From: Candidatus Thiodiazotropha sp. (ex Codakia rugifera) | GTDB lineage: Bacteria > Pseudomonadota > Gammaproteobacteria > Chromatiales > Chromatiaceae | Direction of reading: 5' to 3' | Assembly: GCA_025656675.1 (NCBI GenBank) | Contig: JAHXHN010000003.1 | Location: forward strand, 124,001 to 188,000 | DNA: 64,000 bases | Shown: positions 18,693-27,148 of the stretch, piece after piece | Layout: every line of letters starts with the position of its first letter | Numbering within the stretch: the first letter of the stretch is position 1 | Notes under the pieces: generated by a model | What the model was told of the DNA's origin: nothing | Seen by the model: only the letters and a program-made list of their open reading frames with translations | The model's database searches: none | Made by a program: the position numbers and the translations under genes

Positions 18693-19440
18693 GATTCAGT
18701 AAATCGATAGCAGGTTCTGGTGGTGATTGTTCGTTTTGTAACGACACTGTATTTGCCAGAATTTGGATAAGCGGTAAAAAGCCTTTGCCTGTGTTGTTTT
18801 TTGACTCGCACATGGCATAAAGAATGGCTGATACCCGTTTTGGCAGTACCACACTCTCTACCGTCTCAGGATCCGGCTTTGCACAATGAGCCGGGTCGGA
18901 GACGACCAGAAACTCTCGGCAACTCAGTGGGCGGTCGGGATGGATTGAACAGGATTGATTTTCCAGGAATGGGCAAGGCAGGTTCAGATTGAAGTAGGCG
19001 AGACCTATTGCCCTGAGCTTGTCTTTATCGCCATCGATAATGACCCGATCCAGTTCATCGAGTAATCCGACATCATGCAATCTTTCCATACTCTGCGAAA
19101 AACGTGCTCTGACTTCAGCCTGTTTTGCCGAAGGCATCTCATCAATGAGACCAATTAGTGCATATGCTTCTGCCTTGCTGACCGGTACAAGTTGAGAACA
19201 ACAGGCGCCACAGCCACTACGACAGGAAATCTGTTTACCTTTCGCCACCACCTCGTCTATCCCGATTTCAATAACCTTGTTGGTGATATTTTGAAATAGT
19301 GGAAGCATTTCATAGGGCTGTACAGGCTGATTGGAAACCTGAGCGGAGAAATGTATGCTTCTGCCGCCAATACGAATATCAGCTTCAACAATTTCAGATT
19401 TAGGGCTATTCTGTTCAGTCAATGTCTCTATTCCGAACAC
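18667..19440 (-). CDS. YkgJ-family cysteine cluster protein
   Basis: This 257-residue protein carries the YkgJ zinc/iron-chelating cluster CRSGCGACC (Cys73, Cys77, Cys80, Cys81). Further conserved residues lie in CPFLENQSCSIHPDRPLSCREF, followed by HCAKP. There is no signal peptide. Members of the family are thought to bind a metal or Fe-S cluster, but their function is not settled. The 3' end converges on autotransporter copy 2 with a 43-base gap and is part of the duplicated DNA. A broken relic of the same gene remains behind copy 1. The start ATG at 19440 is 30 bases from the divergent acetyltransferase gene. Confidence 0.82.
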   Translation of the reverse strand: MFGIETLTEQNSPKSEIVEADIRIGGRSIHFSAQVSNQPVQPYEMLPLFQNITNKVIEIGIDEVVAKGKQISCRSGCGACCSQLVPVSKAEAYALIGLIDEMPSAKQAEVRARFSQSMERLHDVGLLDELDRVIIDGDKDKLRAIGLAYFNLNLPCPFLENQSCSIHPDRPLSCREFLVVSDPAHCAKPDPETVESVVLPKRVSAILYAMCESKNNTGKGFLPLIQILANTVSLQNEQSPPEPAIDLLNRFLNKLAG

Positions 19441-19470
19441 ACTATATTAAGTGATAATGGGTAGGCTAAG

Positions 19471-19956
19471 ATGGCAAATAATGACATGCTCATCAAGCTC
19501 TATGATTTAGAGTTCAGTTATGATTTCATGGACCAGCAGGAAAAAAAGGGCGTTATCATTCGTAAACCCATCGGCCCTGATCAGTCACTGATTCTAGCTT
19601 GGGCGGAACAGCAGTTTCCTGCAAGGTGGGTTGGAGAAATCCAGCGTGCTCTTAACAATTCTCCCTGCTCCTGCTTTATTGCGCAACGTGATTCACTATT
19701 ACTTGGAATAGCCTGCTACGATGCCACAGCATTGGGTTATTTTGGGCCACTTGGCGTCATTGATAATTCCCGTGGATTGGGCATAGGCCGATCCTTAACC
19801 ATGGCTTGTTTATTGAATATGCGCCTCAGCGGTTATGGTTACGCTATTGTCGGTATGGCAGGCAATACCGATTTCTACCGTAAGGTAGCTAATGCAGTAG
19901 AGATCCCCAATTCAAACCCAGGCATCTATCAGTCTACAATGAAATTAAAGAGCTGA
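19471..19956 (+). CDS. GNAT family N-acetyltransferase
   Basis: This 161-residue cytoplasmic protein shows the GNAT motif A pattern in FGPLGVIDNSRGLGIGRSLTMACL, where RGLGIG corresponds to the acetyl-CoA pyrophosphate loop. It is followed by GYAIVGMAGNTDFYRKVANAVEI as motif B. The substrate is unknown. It is divergent from the YkgJ-family gene with 30 bases between the starts. No operon partner follows, because the next gene converges. Confidence 0.75.
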   Translation: MANNDMLIKLYDLEFSYDFMDQQEKKGVIIRKPIGPDQSLILAWAEQQFPARWVGEIQRALNNSPCSCFIAQRDSLLLGIACYDATALGYFGPLGVIDNSRGLGIGRSLTMACLLNMRLSGYGYAIVGMAGNTDFYRKVANAVEIPNSNPGIYQSTMKLKS

Positions 19957-20027
19957 CTGCATACCATTGAAAAAAGACCAGACCCTAAATGGGTAGGTAC
20001 CACCTCTGCCACTTATTACATACGCTG

Positions 20028-21419
20028 TTAATACTCCCAACGACCACCCAGTGTAAGCTGGTGGTCACTCAGGTTATCCAATCCCAGCAATGTATCGTAA
20101 TTAGCAAACAATTGTATACCATCCTGAATTACAGATGAGATACCCAGTGTCAGCTCGAAGTAGTTTCTATCCGGATCATCAGTTAACACGCTAAGTCTAT
20201 TATTACGTGGATCATTGACATAGGTAGCCGAAATTTCGCTGCTATCATTTTCAAACTGATGCACCCAACCCAACCTTACCTGAGGGATAATGACCGACTG
20301 TTGCTGGCTTATGGTATAAGCATATTCCACACCCAATACAGAGGTGAATGAGGTCCACTCCTGGTCAGTCACACTAAGATTTAATCCTGAGGTCTCTGCG
20401 CCCTGCTCCTGATAGCCATCAATATCCACCCGCATATAACTCGCTCGAAAGTAGGGTCCAAATGAAACTGGGCCTTGTCTTAATGCATACCCTCCCCCAA
20501 CGCTCAATGTGTAATCGCTGCTTTCAGGACTTGCCTTGGCCGTATTACTGATTGCCGGTGTGCCGGTATTGGAGGGAATGGATATCTCTCTTTTGATATC
20601 ATAATCTGAAACTGCATATCCGATCAGACCATCGACGTAGTATTGATCACGATAATAGGTTCCATAAAATACACCGCCCCAACCATCAGTATCAACATTT
20701 CCACCGGTGACAGTCGAACGCTTATCAAAGTCCGTATCAATACGGCTAAAGTTAACAGCGCCACCGATTACCAGGTTGGAATCGAGTCGATAGTCGACGC
20801 CTAAAGTGAGACGGGAATTACTGAAATCAAAGGCATCCGAACTGTCTGTGCTATCCCTGTCGCCAGTTCCAAAATTGATGGTTGCAAATCCACTCAGGGC
20901 ATTATCCAGGAGTTCATCACCTGCACCGGCGCCACGACTTTTGTCTGCTCTACTCCAATACTTATCCGCTATCAGTGATTCGGCTCCGAGATTTCCAATG
21001 CCTGAGATTGCAAAACCACGTGCTCCGCCTCTTAAAGAGTGAAGACGTGAAATAACCGAATCCATTCTATTTGCTGCGATCTCATTGGCGATAGATTCGG
21101 TGGCTGCATATTCTTCCGTAGCAATCTGCTGGAGTGCGGCGGCAAGCTGATCGGCACTCAAACCAAGGCTACTGTCAGAGGAACCGAGACCCAGTAATTC
21201 ATTCGCTGTCAGTACCATGGCGCTGCATGTATCAAAAAGAGGGATTGTGCCGGGCAATGCACCCGACTCAACAAAACCGATGCAGGTCCGTTGTACAGCG
21301 TCTCCTGTGTCCTGTTGCAGCTGCGTTTGCCCAATACTCCCCAGGTTGGTTTCAGCTGCGATTGCCCATTGTGTAACACTAACTGCAAACGCTAAAAAGA
21401 TAATTCGGTTTATTATCAT
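20028..21419 (-). CDS. autotransporter beta-barrel protein, passenger-less paralogue
   Basis: The protein has 463 residues with a signal peptide (FLAFAVSVTQWAIAAE). A short N-terminal region holds two widely spaced cysteines (TCIGFVE and DTCSAM), a helical segment follows, and from about residue 190 comes a beta-barrel. The barrel resembles that of the two large proteins upstream: LTLGVDYRLDSNLVIGGAV here against ITIGVDYRITDQFILGGAV, and GTYYRDQYYVDGLIGYA against GTYYSEQNFFVDFSATY. It lacks the Ig-like modules, so it is a divergent relative without a stalk. It ends in GGRWEY. The gene converges on the GNAT gene. Confidence 0.8.
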   Translation of the reverse strand: MIINRIIFLAFAVSVTQWAIAAETNLGSIGQTQLQQDTGDAVQRTCIGFVESGALPGTIPLFDTCSAMVLTANELLGLGSSDSSLGLSADQLAAALQQIATEEYAATESIANEIAANRMDSVISRLHSLRGGARGFAISGIGNLGAESLIADKYWSRADKSRGAGAGDELLDNALSGFATINFGTGDRDSTDSSDAFDFSNSRLTLGVDYRLDSNLVIGGAVNFSRIDTDFDKRSTVTGGNVDTDGWGGVFYGTYYRDQYYVDGLIGYAVSDYDIKREISIPSNTGTPAISNTAKASPESSDYTLSVGGGYALRQGPVSFGPYFRASYMRVDIDGYQEQGAETSGLNLSVTDQEWTSFTSVLGVEYAYTISQQQSVIIPQVRLGWVHQFENDSSEISATYVNDPRNNRLSVLTDDPDRNYFELTLGISSVIQDGIQLFANYDTLLGLDNLSDHQLTLGGRWEY

Positions 21420-21658
21420 TGCTTCCCTACTCCCATTTTTTATGTAATAGCATCATGCTAAATGGTGACCCAGCAGCCAATAGCTATCCTGTATATAGCT
21501 TGTTATTCAGTGAACCTTCCTCAAGATACTCGTGCTGGGTGACAGGTGATACACATACGCATCTGAATACCATAGTTCAACAGTTGGCTATTACCAAGTA
21601 TCCAAACTAGCTTTAATATCCATTAATTAATTGTGAGTATGACGACTGCGGAATACCC

Positions 21659-22291
21659 CTAGGGCGGCGCAGTCAATTGCGTTGCACTTTGCCGGCAGGC
21701 TTGAATTTGTCTCTCCCAGGCTTGTTGACGCGTACTATTACGTCCATGGTCAGTCTGTTGTTCGGAATCATATTGTCTCGTCAGACTTTCCGCTCGCTGA
21801 TCGTGCTCACGCATGACACGGCGTACAGCGACAATGAGTCTACGTCTGGAACTGTCTCTTAAGGTTCTGATCTCTGCAACCAGGTCCCTGTAACAGAGAC
21901 CAACAATATCGTAATGACCTTGCTCATGAGCAAGCAGTACAGCGGTCTTACCCGAAACAACGACCCAGGATCCAGATGCGTTCAAAACCATCCGGAATTC
22001 CACCTCACCCAGCCTGTATTCTGAGTTTTCCTGTACATAGGTCAACCGACCAGGGCGAAAACCCATGGAGATTCTTGCATCCTCCGACTCACCCTGGGGC
22101 CGGTTTTGAATGTCACTGAAATCACTCCAGGTCAACTGTCTGGGCCAGCCTACCAAGGTTGGACCCGGTTGGCCTGACGATGCACCTGCACCCTCGGTTT
22201 GTGCCGACCTAAAGCCTGCGTGGGGGATATCAGCTGAGGGTACAGCAGGGACCGGCCGGTTGTTTCGCGCAGGCGATGGATTTTCGCACAT
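21659..22291 (-). CDS. DUF922-type HEXXH protein, last gene of vgrG operon
   Basis: This 210-residue protein has no signal peptide. Residues 1-45 are low-complexity, rich in Pro, Ser and Gly. The rest matches DUF922: LTWSDF near residue 53, then LLAHEQGHYDI with the zinc-protease motif H122-E-Q-G-H126, and YDSEQQTDHGRN followed by QAWE, a conserved late block that may hold a third ligand. It is the fifth gene after vgrG, the PAAR effector and two immunity-like genes, 24 bases downstream of the last. It may be a second effector or a processing protease. The catalytic role is inferred from the motif only. Confidence 0.7.
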   Translation of the reverse strand: MCENPSPARNNRPVPAVPSADIPHAGFRSAQTEGAGASSGQPGPTLVGWPRQLTWSDFSDIQNRPQGESEDARISMGFRPGRLTYVQENSEYRLGEVEFRMVLNASGSWVVVSGKTAVLLAHEQGHYDIVGLCYRDLVAEIRTLRDSSRRRLIVAVRRVMREHDQRAESLTRQYDSEQQTDHGRNSTRQQAWERQIQACRQSATQLTAPP

Positions 22292-22315
22292 AATGGCCTC
22301 ACATAGATGGCACTT

Positions 22316-22819
22316 TCAGTTTAGCTTCGCCAAACACAGTTTTTTATAATAGGGTACCAATGCATCCTCAGTTAACGATCTGAAATACTCATCATATCGT
22401 TTCAATTCACTTTGATGATCTTGCTGTGAATGGATTGCGGCAATCACATTGTCACAACACTGAAAAACATGTAACTCATTTTGTAAATATTCGGTCGTGC
22501 TCTTTTCAGGTGGAGAATAGCCTTTGCCAATCGGTGTATCTGCAGAATCGTTGATAGAAAAAAAGTTAGGTGAAATGGCCCTTAATTCATAGAATTGCCC
22601 ATTGTCCGTATCGAAAAGTGCCAGCAGGCTGGGAGGCCAAATTTGATATCCAAATTCAGGATCGATCACTTCACCTCTACCTACTAAAAATCCTATAAAC
22701 AGCTTCGAATTGCTTACAACGGGAATGGGCAGTGTTATATAGTTTGAAAAATTGAGAGATGGACAAACGAGATTCTTAGCCGTTGCCATAACTACTGAAC
22801 TGAATAGCTGATCTGACAT
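22316..22819 (-). CDS. putative T6SS immunity protein 2 (cytoplasmic-type)
   Basis: The 167-residue protein has no signal peptide and matches no family I recognise. Its layout parallels the neighbouring 22829 protein: a LPIPVV / LPMVKV strand, a loop, an ALFDTDNGQFYELR / ASYDYSNGSFITLKK segment, and a C-terminal LVPYYKKL / LLPYYEMF helix. The two are therefore probably old tandem duplicates. Its position directly behind a PAAR-toxin gene, 9 bases from the previous gene, is the classic place for an immunity gene. The function is inferred from position and pairing only. Confidence 0.55.
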   Translation of the reverse strand: MSDQLFSSVVMATAKNLVCPSLNFSNYITLPIPVVSNSKLFIGFLVGRGEVIDPEFGYQIWPPSLLALFDTDNGQFYELRAISPNFFSINDSADTPIGKGYSPPEKSTTEYLQNELHVFQCCDNVIAAIHSQQDHQSELKRYDEYFRSLTEDALVPYYKKLCLAKLN

Positions 22820-22828
22820 TATTGATAC

Positions 22829-23410
22829 CTATAATCCCGCAGCTCTTTCCACCCACCGAATAAAATCACCACTGAACATCTCATAATAGGGAAGTAAAGA
22901 CTTTTCTGCATGTCGATTAAAATAGTGGATGTACTCTTTGGCTAATTGCCTGATTTCATCGCTGCACCTGGAAGTTCCTTTCACATATTCCGGTATGAGT
23001 ACGTCATATAAAGACCATATGCGATTAAATTCCGGAATAATATCCTCAGCCTTCTCAAAACCAGGTCTGTTGTGAATCCAGGGAGGGGGCTGAAGATTCG
23101 GTACGTCTATTTCAAATTTCTTCAGGGTAATGAAAGACCCATTGGAATAGTCATAGCTGGCAATATATTGTGGTGGTGTAATTGTTGTTCCTTCTTCGGG
23201 TGAAAGGCGCGTAAAGTAGATGAGTCTTCGTACGAGTATGCTGTTATTCTCGACCTTCACCATCGGCAGTGTGATACCACGCTCTAACGGCATCATGTTT
23301 GCGTGTTGTCCAATCTGCTGAACCGCATCTTTCATTGACATGGCAAACACACCCACCCAGTAAAAAGATAATAAGAATAGTGTGGCATGCAAGAAAACCC
23401 TCTTGTTCAT
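22829..23410 (-). CDS. putative T6SS immunity protein 1 (exported)
   Basis: I choose ATG 23410 (193 residues), five bases after the stop of the PAAR-effector gene; an in-frame TTG lies four codons upstream. The N-terminus VFLHATLFLLSFYWVGVFA is a clear signal peptide, so the protein should reach the periplasm. The rest is unknown but parallels the next gene product, with matching strand motifs and a C-terminal LLPYYEMF. Tight linkage to the effector gene and export suggest it protects against a toxin acting in the periplasm. There is no homology-based proof of this. Confidence 0.6.
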   Translation of the reverse strand: MNKRVFLHATLFLLSFYWVGVFAMSMKDAVQQIGQHANMMPLERGITLPMVKVENNSILVRRLIYFTRLSPEEGTTITPPQYIASYDYSNGSFITLKKFEIDVPNLQPPPWIHNRPGFEKAEDIIPEFNRIWSLYDVLIPEYVKGTSRCSDEIRQLAKEYIHYFNRHAEKSLLPYYEMFSGDFIRWVERAAGL

Positions 23411-23415
23411 TGATG

Positions 23416-24447
23416 TTACCAAATAGGATTATTGGTAACAGCCGCACCCGACGGGGCAAATCCGTTCGCAACTGAGTTATTTGCACCGGTTGTCAAAAAG
23501 TTTTGGAATTGAGCGGCCGTTGCACGCTGATTGCAAACGCCTATACCCGTGTCATTGTAGATAACATGAGTGACATTCCCGTCATCATCGTATTCATATC
23601 CGGTGACCATCACTGCATGTGCACCCGTCTGAGTACCCCAACCTGGCAGACCGGCCACATCGCCGTTAGCAATCACGCCTCGTCCCTGTGATAGCGCCGT
23701 CTCGAACTGGCCCACCTGTGCACCGGTCGCTGTTGGCGCCATCCTTGTGGAAGGGACACCATTGTTGGTTAGTAAGGAAGCTTGCTGTCCAGAGGTGGTC
23801 CCGCCACTGTGCCAGGCCTGATTCTGAGCCGTTACGACACCGCCTCCGGAACCGGTGCTGCCGATAGCAGGTTGGCTGGCATTTCCATTGGCAATGGCTG
23901 TATTCAACAACGCCTCTTGGCCCGGGTTTGTTCCAGTGGCTTGATTGATAATCTGTCGTGATGATTCAACACCGCAGTTGTTGTAACTTTGACCTGCTGT
24001 ATTGGGAGCCAGGGGGGTGCCGCCTGCGCTGGTTGAACCAGCGGGTGGACTCCTCCCCGCTGCCATGCTCTGACAAGCTTGGTTGCCCAAACGTGGATTG
24101 CCGGTGGTTCCGGATAGACCGATCAGCACCGTAGGACAGCAAGGCGGCATGATGACTGATCCAGGATGTGTGCCAGAATCGGTCATTCTTGCTGCGGGCA
24201 TATTCATGACCGGTACCGGGAAGGCACCACGCAGTATCGGATTGGGTGTGGGTACGGGTGCAATGCAGATACTAAAATCACTCATCCTTGCCGCCGGTTT
24301 TCCACCAATCCATACGGTGGGTGCGCAGGGTGGAACGATGGGGAGACCGGGTGGGGGCGCGTGAGGAGGCGGAGGTGTAGCGGGTAGCGCTTGTGGTAAG
24401 CTACACACTATTGTGTCACCCAGTCGTGCAGCTGGTTTTCCACTCAT
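23416..24447 (-). CDS. PAAR-domain protein with C39/papain-like peptidase domain (putative T6SS effector)
   Basis: The protein has 343 residues. The N-terminal 115 residues form a PAAR spike tip with three (G)KPAAR / MPAARMTD turns and conserved cysteines, and Pro-rich loops. A Gly/Ser linker (about 116-150) leads to a C-terminal domain with a papain or C39-like pattern: catalytic-type Cys158 in YNNCGVESS, His277 in GAHAVMVTGYEYDDDG, and Asn298/Asp299 in VIYNDTG. PAAR proteins cap VgrG and carry toxins, so this is a likely specialised effector with a protease or amidase activity. It lies 77 bases after vgrG and is followed by two immunity-like genes. The exact substrate (protein or peptide cross-link) is unknown. 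Confidence 0.8.
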   Translation of the reverse strand: MSGKPAARLGDTIVCSLPQALPATPPPPHAPPPGLPIVPPCAPTVWIGGKPAARMSDFSICIAPVPTPNPILRGAFPVPVMNMPAARMTDSGTHPGSVIMPPCCPTVLIGLSGTTGNPRLGNQACQSMAAGRSPPAGSTSAGGTPLAPNTAGQSYNNCGVESSRQIINQATGTNPGQEALLNTAIANGNASQPAIGSTGSGGGVVTAQNQAWHSGGTTSGQQASLLTNNGVPSTRMAPTATGAQVGQFETALSQGRGVIANGDVAGLPGWGTQTGAHAVMVTGYEYDDDGNVTHVIYNDTGIGVCNQRATAAQFQNFLTTGANNSVANGFAPSGAAVTNNPIW

Positions 24448-24524
24448 ATCGTACGTACCTCAACACCTGACGATCCAATACTAAACATGTTGTGAAATCT
24501 CATATCTACTATCCCTGTCCTGGA

Positions 24525-26741
24525 TTAAGTATTAATCTTAACCATCGTTCCCTTAATCGTGATGATGCCGCCGGCATCGATATGCACTTTGCCTGCAGCC
24601 GTCTTGAAGGTCACATCCGTACCGGACACCTCAATTTTACCGCTTGATTCCATACTGATTGATGCAGCGCCTGTCTTCAATACAATTTTACTAGCGGCGT
24701 TTACCTCATACTTATCATCTACGGTAATTGAATATTTCTTACCTACGTTGGTCAGTTTGTTACCACCTACCTCTTCTGTCAGGTCACCTGCAACAGATTC
24801 TCCGCGGTCGCCTCCAACAGAGCCCTTTCTGTTACCACCGACCGTCTCAATTTTATACCCGCCTACTTCTTCGGCTTTGGCACCGCCTACAGTTTCATTC
24901 ATCGCGCCACCGACGGAGACCTGATACAGACCACCAATGGTGAGTTCCTTGGCGGCACCCACGGTTTCTGCACTATTGACGCCGACTGTTTCCGATTTAT
25001 TCAAACCGACCGTTTCAGTTTTATTGGAGCCGACCGCTTCAGTTTTATTTAAGCCGACCGTTTGAGACATATCCACACCGATAGTTTCAGTATGATTTTT
25101 CACGATCGTTATCGTTTTATCGTTTTTAACATCTTCCTTCTTGTCGTGACCAACAGTCAGTGACCGATTGTATCCAACATTCTCCGTACGGCTGCTTTCT
25201 GTGATGTTTTTATGGTTCTTCTCCGCATGAATATAGAGTTCTTCCGATCCTTTTTTATCTTCAAAACGGATTTCATTGAACGTATTGGTGTTGCCACCCT
25301 TTGTGCTGCGGCTCTTTATGCCGCTTTGGGTCATATTTTCAGGCAGGCCATAGGGCGGCATCTGATCCGCATTGTAGACACGACCCGTTATAATCGGTCG
25401 ATCCGGATCACCTTCAAGAAAGTCAACGATCACTTCCTGACCGATACGGGGAATATGCATTGCTCCCCAGTTTTTACCTGCCCACACCTGAGAAACACGA
25501 ATCCAGCATGAACTGTTTTCATCGCTGCTACCGTAACGATCCCAGTGAAATTGCAGCTTTACTCTGCCATATTCATCGGTGTAGATCTCTTCACCCGACT
25601 TGCCTACCACCACTGCCGTCTGTGGACCCTGGACCATCGGTTTGGGTGTGATGCGTGCAGGGCGATAGCTCTCTTTACTGTCGATGCAGGAAAAATCACA
25701 CTCATAGATGGGCCCCTCCGCAATGTCGGGTACCGCATCGAAGGCATCTGAATAGAGGTAATGAAAGGCACTGGTAATTAAATATTCCCGATTCTGGTCA
25801 CCGCGTGGGTGTTCCGTGAGCGTGAACAATCCACCTGTACAGACCCCTCGTGCCTCGCCTTTTCCTTCGAGCACTTCATGCCCGGTCTGGATCTCTTCGA
25901 TACGGTTTCTGGCATAGGTTTCGCCATCTGATGTCTTTTCATACTCGCCGGGATAGTCATAGATCTCATAGTCCGCATAGGGGTGGCTCCGCGGTAAAGG
26001 TGCATTCGAGGAGAGATCGGACTTCGGTTTCTTGAAGTCGTAGTCTGTGTGTGCAAATCGGCCAGGTTGTACAGACTTGGTAAACTTCCACCCATGAATG
26101 GTGTCTTTCCAACGGCTCGACCCAGCTTCAATGGGCGGTAGATAAGGTATTTCCGAGTAGGCCTCAAGAACACTATGGGAACTGTAGTCATCACAGAGTA
26201 CTAAGGTGTGCTTTCCCGCAACATGGGTGAAATAGTAATAGATCCCCTCTTGCTCCATCAGTCGACTGACAAAGTTAAAGTCCGTCTCCCGATACTGGAC
26301 ACAATACTCCCATTCTCGGTAGGTACTGCTCAACCGATCCTCGAAATCGGTGAAACCGTTATCCCGAAATACCTCCTTGATGATATCGGGTACCTTCTTA
26401 TACTGAAAAATACGACAGTCAGAAGTTCTGGTAAGCAACCATAACCAGGGTCTCAGGGTAGCGCGGTAGTGTGCAAAATAGGCGATGTGACCGATTTGGG
26501 TAAACTGGCTCACATAACCGTCAAAATAGCGTTTGCTGGTATCCACCATATCCATTTCAACGGTCATTTTTTTGCCCAGTAGCGCATCATGCGCAACCGA
26601 CTCATTCTCGCTCAGTAAATCTACTGTAAACTCAAACAATCGTCCTAACTCTTCTCTTGCCTCCATTTTGAGAATCAAGAGTTCATCAGGCCCCAGTGGG
26701 GTTTTAATCTGTATCTGTCGATTACTCTGTGTGAATGCCAT
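24525..26741 (-). CDS. vgrG: type VI secretion spike protein VgrG (TssI)
   Basis: The 738-residue protein has the gp27-like first half (TPLGPDELLILKMEAREELGRLFEFTVDLLSE; FRDNGFTDFEDRLSSTYREWEYCVQYRETDFNFVSRLMEQEGIYYYF). The gp5-like OB region follows (EIYTDEYGRVKLQFHWDRYGSSDENSSCWIRVSQVWAGKNWGAMHIPRIGQEVIVDFLEGDPDRPIITGRVYN). Residues about 521-680 form a needle of some 20 octad repeats with a xVGxNKxE pattern, and the tail ends GIITIKGTMVKINT. VgrG trimers sit on the Hcp tube and are capped by PAAR. It has no C-terminal enzymatic extension. It heads a five-gene minus-strand operon and is divergent from the main T6SS cluster. Confidence 0.97.
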   Translation of the reverse strand: MAFTQSNRQIQIKTPLGPDELLILKMEAREELGRLFEFTVDLLSENESVAHDALLGKKMTVEMDMVDTSKRYFDGYVSQFTQIGHIAYFAHYRATLRPWLWLLTRTSDCRIFQYKKVPDIIKEVFRDNGFTDFEDRLSSTYREWEYCVQYRETDFNFVSRLMEQEGIYYYFTHVAGKHTLVLCDDYSSHSVLEAYSEIPYLPPIEAGSSRWKDTIHGWKFTKSVQPGRFAHTDYDFKKPKSDLSSNAPLPRSHPYADYEIYDYPGEYEKTSDGETYARNRIEEIQTGHEVLEGKGEARGVCTGGLFTLTEHPRGDQNREYLITSAFHYLYSDAFDAVPDIAEGPIYECDFSCIDSKESYRPARITPKPMVQGPQTAVVVGKSGEEIYTDEYGRVKLQFHWDRYGSSDENSSCWIRVSQVWAGKNWGAMHIPRIGQEVIVDFLEGDPDRPIITGRVYNADQMPPYGLPENMTQSGIKSRSTKGGNTNTFNEIRFEDKKGSEELYIHAEKNHKNITESSRTENVGYNRSLTVGHDKKEDVKNDKTITIVKNHTETIGVDMSQTVGLNKTEAVGSNKTETVGLNKSETVGVNSAETVGAAKELTIGGLYQVSVGGAMNETVGGAKAEEVGGYKIETVGGNRKGSVGGDRGESVAGDLTEEVGGNKLTNVGKKYSITVDDKYEVNAASKIVLKTGAASISMESSGKIEVSGTDVTFKTAAGKVHIDAGGIITIKGTMVKINT
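24702..25181 (-). repeat. octapeptide beta-helix repeats in vgrG
   Basis: About 20 imperfect 24-bp units encode octads such as TVGLNKTE, TVGGAKAE and SVGGDRGE. They form the trimeric beta-helix needle of VgrG. The repeats are diverged at DNA level, so the array is probably stable, but its length may vary between strains. Confidence 0.85.
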
Positions 26742-27148
26742 CCAAGACTCCTGCCTGATCAGGTAAGCATAGCAAATAGATACTCCATACCCTTTTTTGT
26801 ATTTCTGCCCATGACTATAGAACAGCAGGACATCGAGTGGTAAGGAGCAAGTTTAGATTAAGAGTATGTGTGTCAGAAACTCTCCGGTCAATGACATCTG
26901 ATTGGTACTTTTTCACATTGACGTTCAGTATCATATAGTTCTGGCAGTTCAATACCGTTATATACAGAAGAATCCTGATATGTGTTTAGCAGTTTATTGG
27001 CAGACTCTAATAGAGCTTGGATGGCAGTCATCTAGACTGCCCAAATTTCAATCTTCTCCACTGTTGGGATATATTCGAACCTAACGAGTGAATAGTCCTC
27101 CACTCAGAATATTTCTCCATGGATTCGTATTTGTAAGGGTGAAGTGAA
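26742..27148. other. divergent intergenic region between vgrG and the TssB/C-like gene
   Basis: This 407-bp AT-rich region must hold the promoters of the vgrG operon (minus) and possibly of the main T6SS cluster (plus). The only distinct structure is the palindrome at 27023-27041. I could not identify -35/-10 or sigma-54 elements with confidence. Confidence 0.4.
27023..27041. promoter_or_regulatory. candidate operator palindrome GGCAGTC-N5-GACTGCC
   Basis: This is a perfect seven-base inverted repeat with a five-base centre, about 108 bases before the TssB/C-like start. A related half-site (GGCAGACT) occurs about 25 bases upstream. It could be a repressor or activator site for the divergent T6SS promoters, but no regulator is known. 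Confidence 0.3.

Noticed and set aside
24702-25181. Regular 24-bp repeats resembling a CRISPR-like array
   Set aside because: They encode octad beta-helix repeats of VgrG, have no spacers and are diverged at DNA level.
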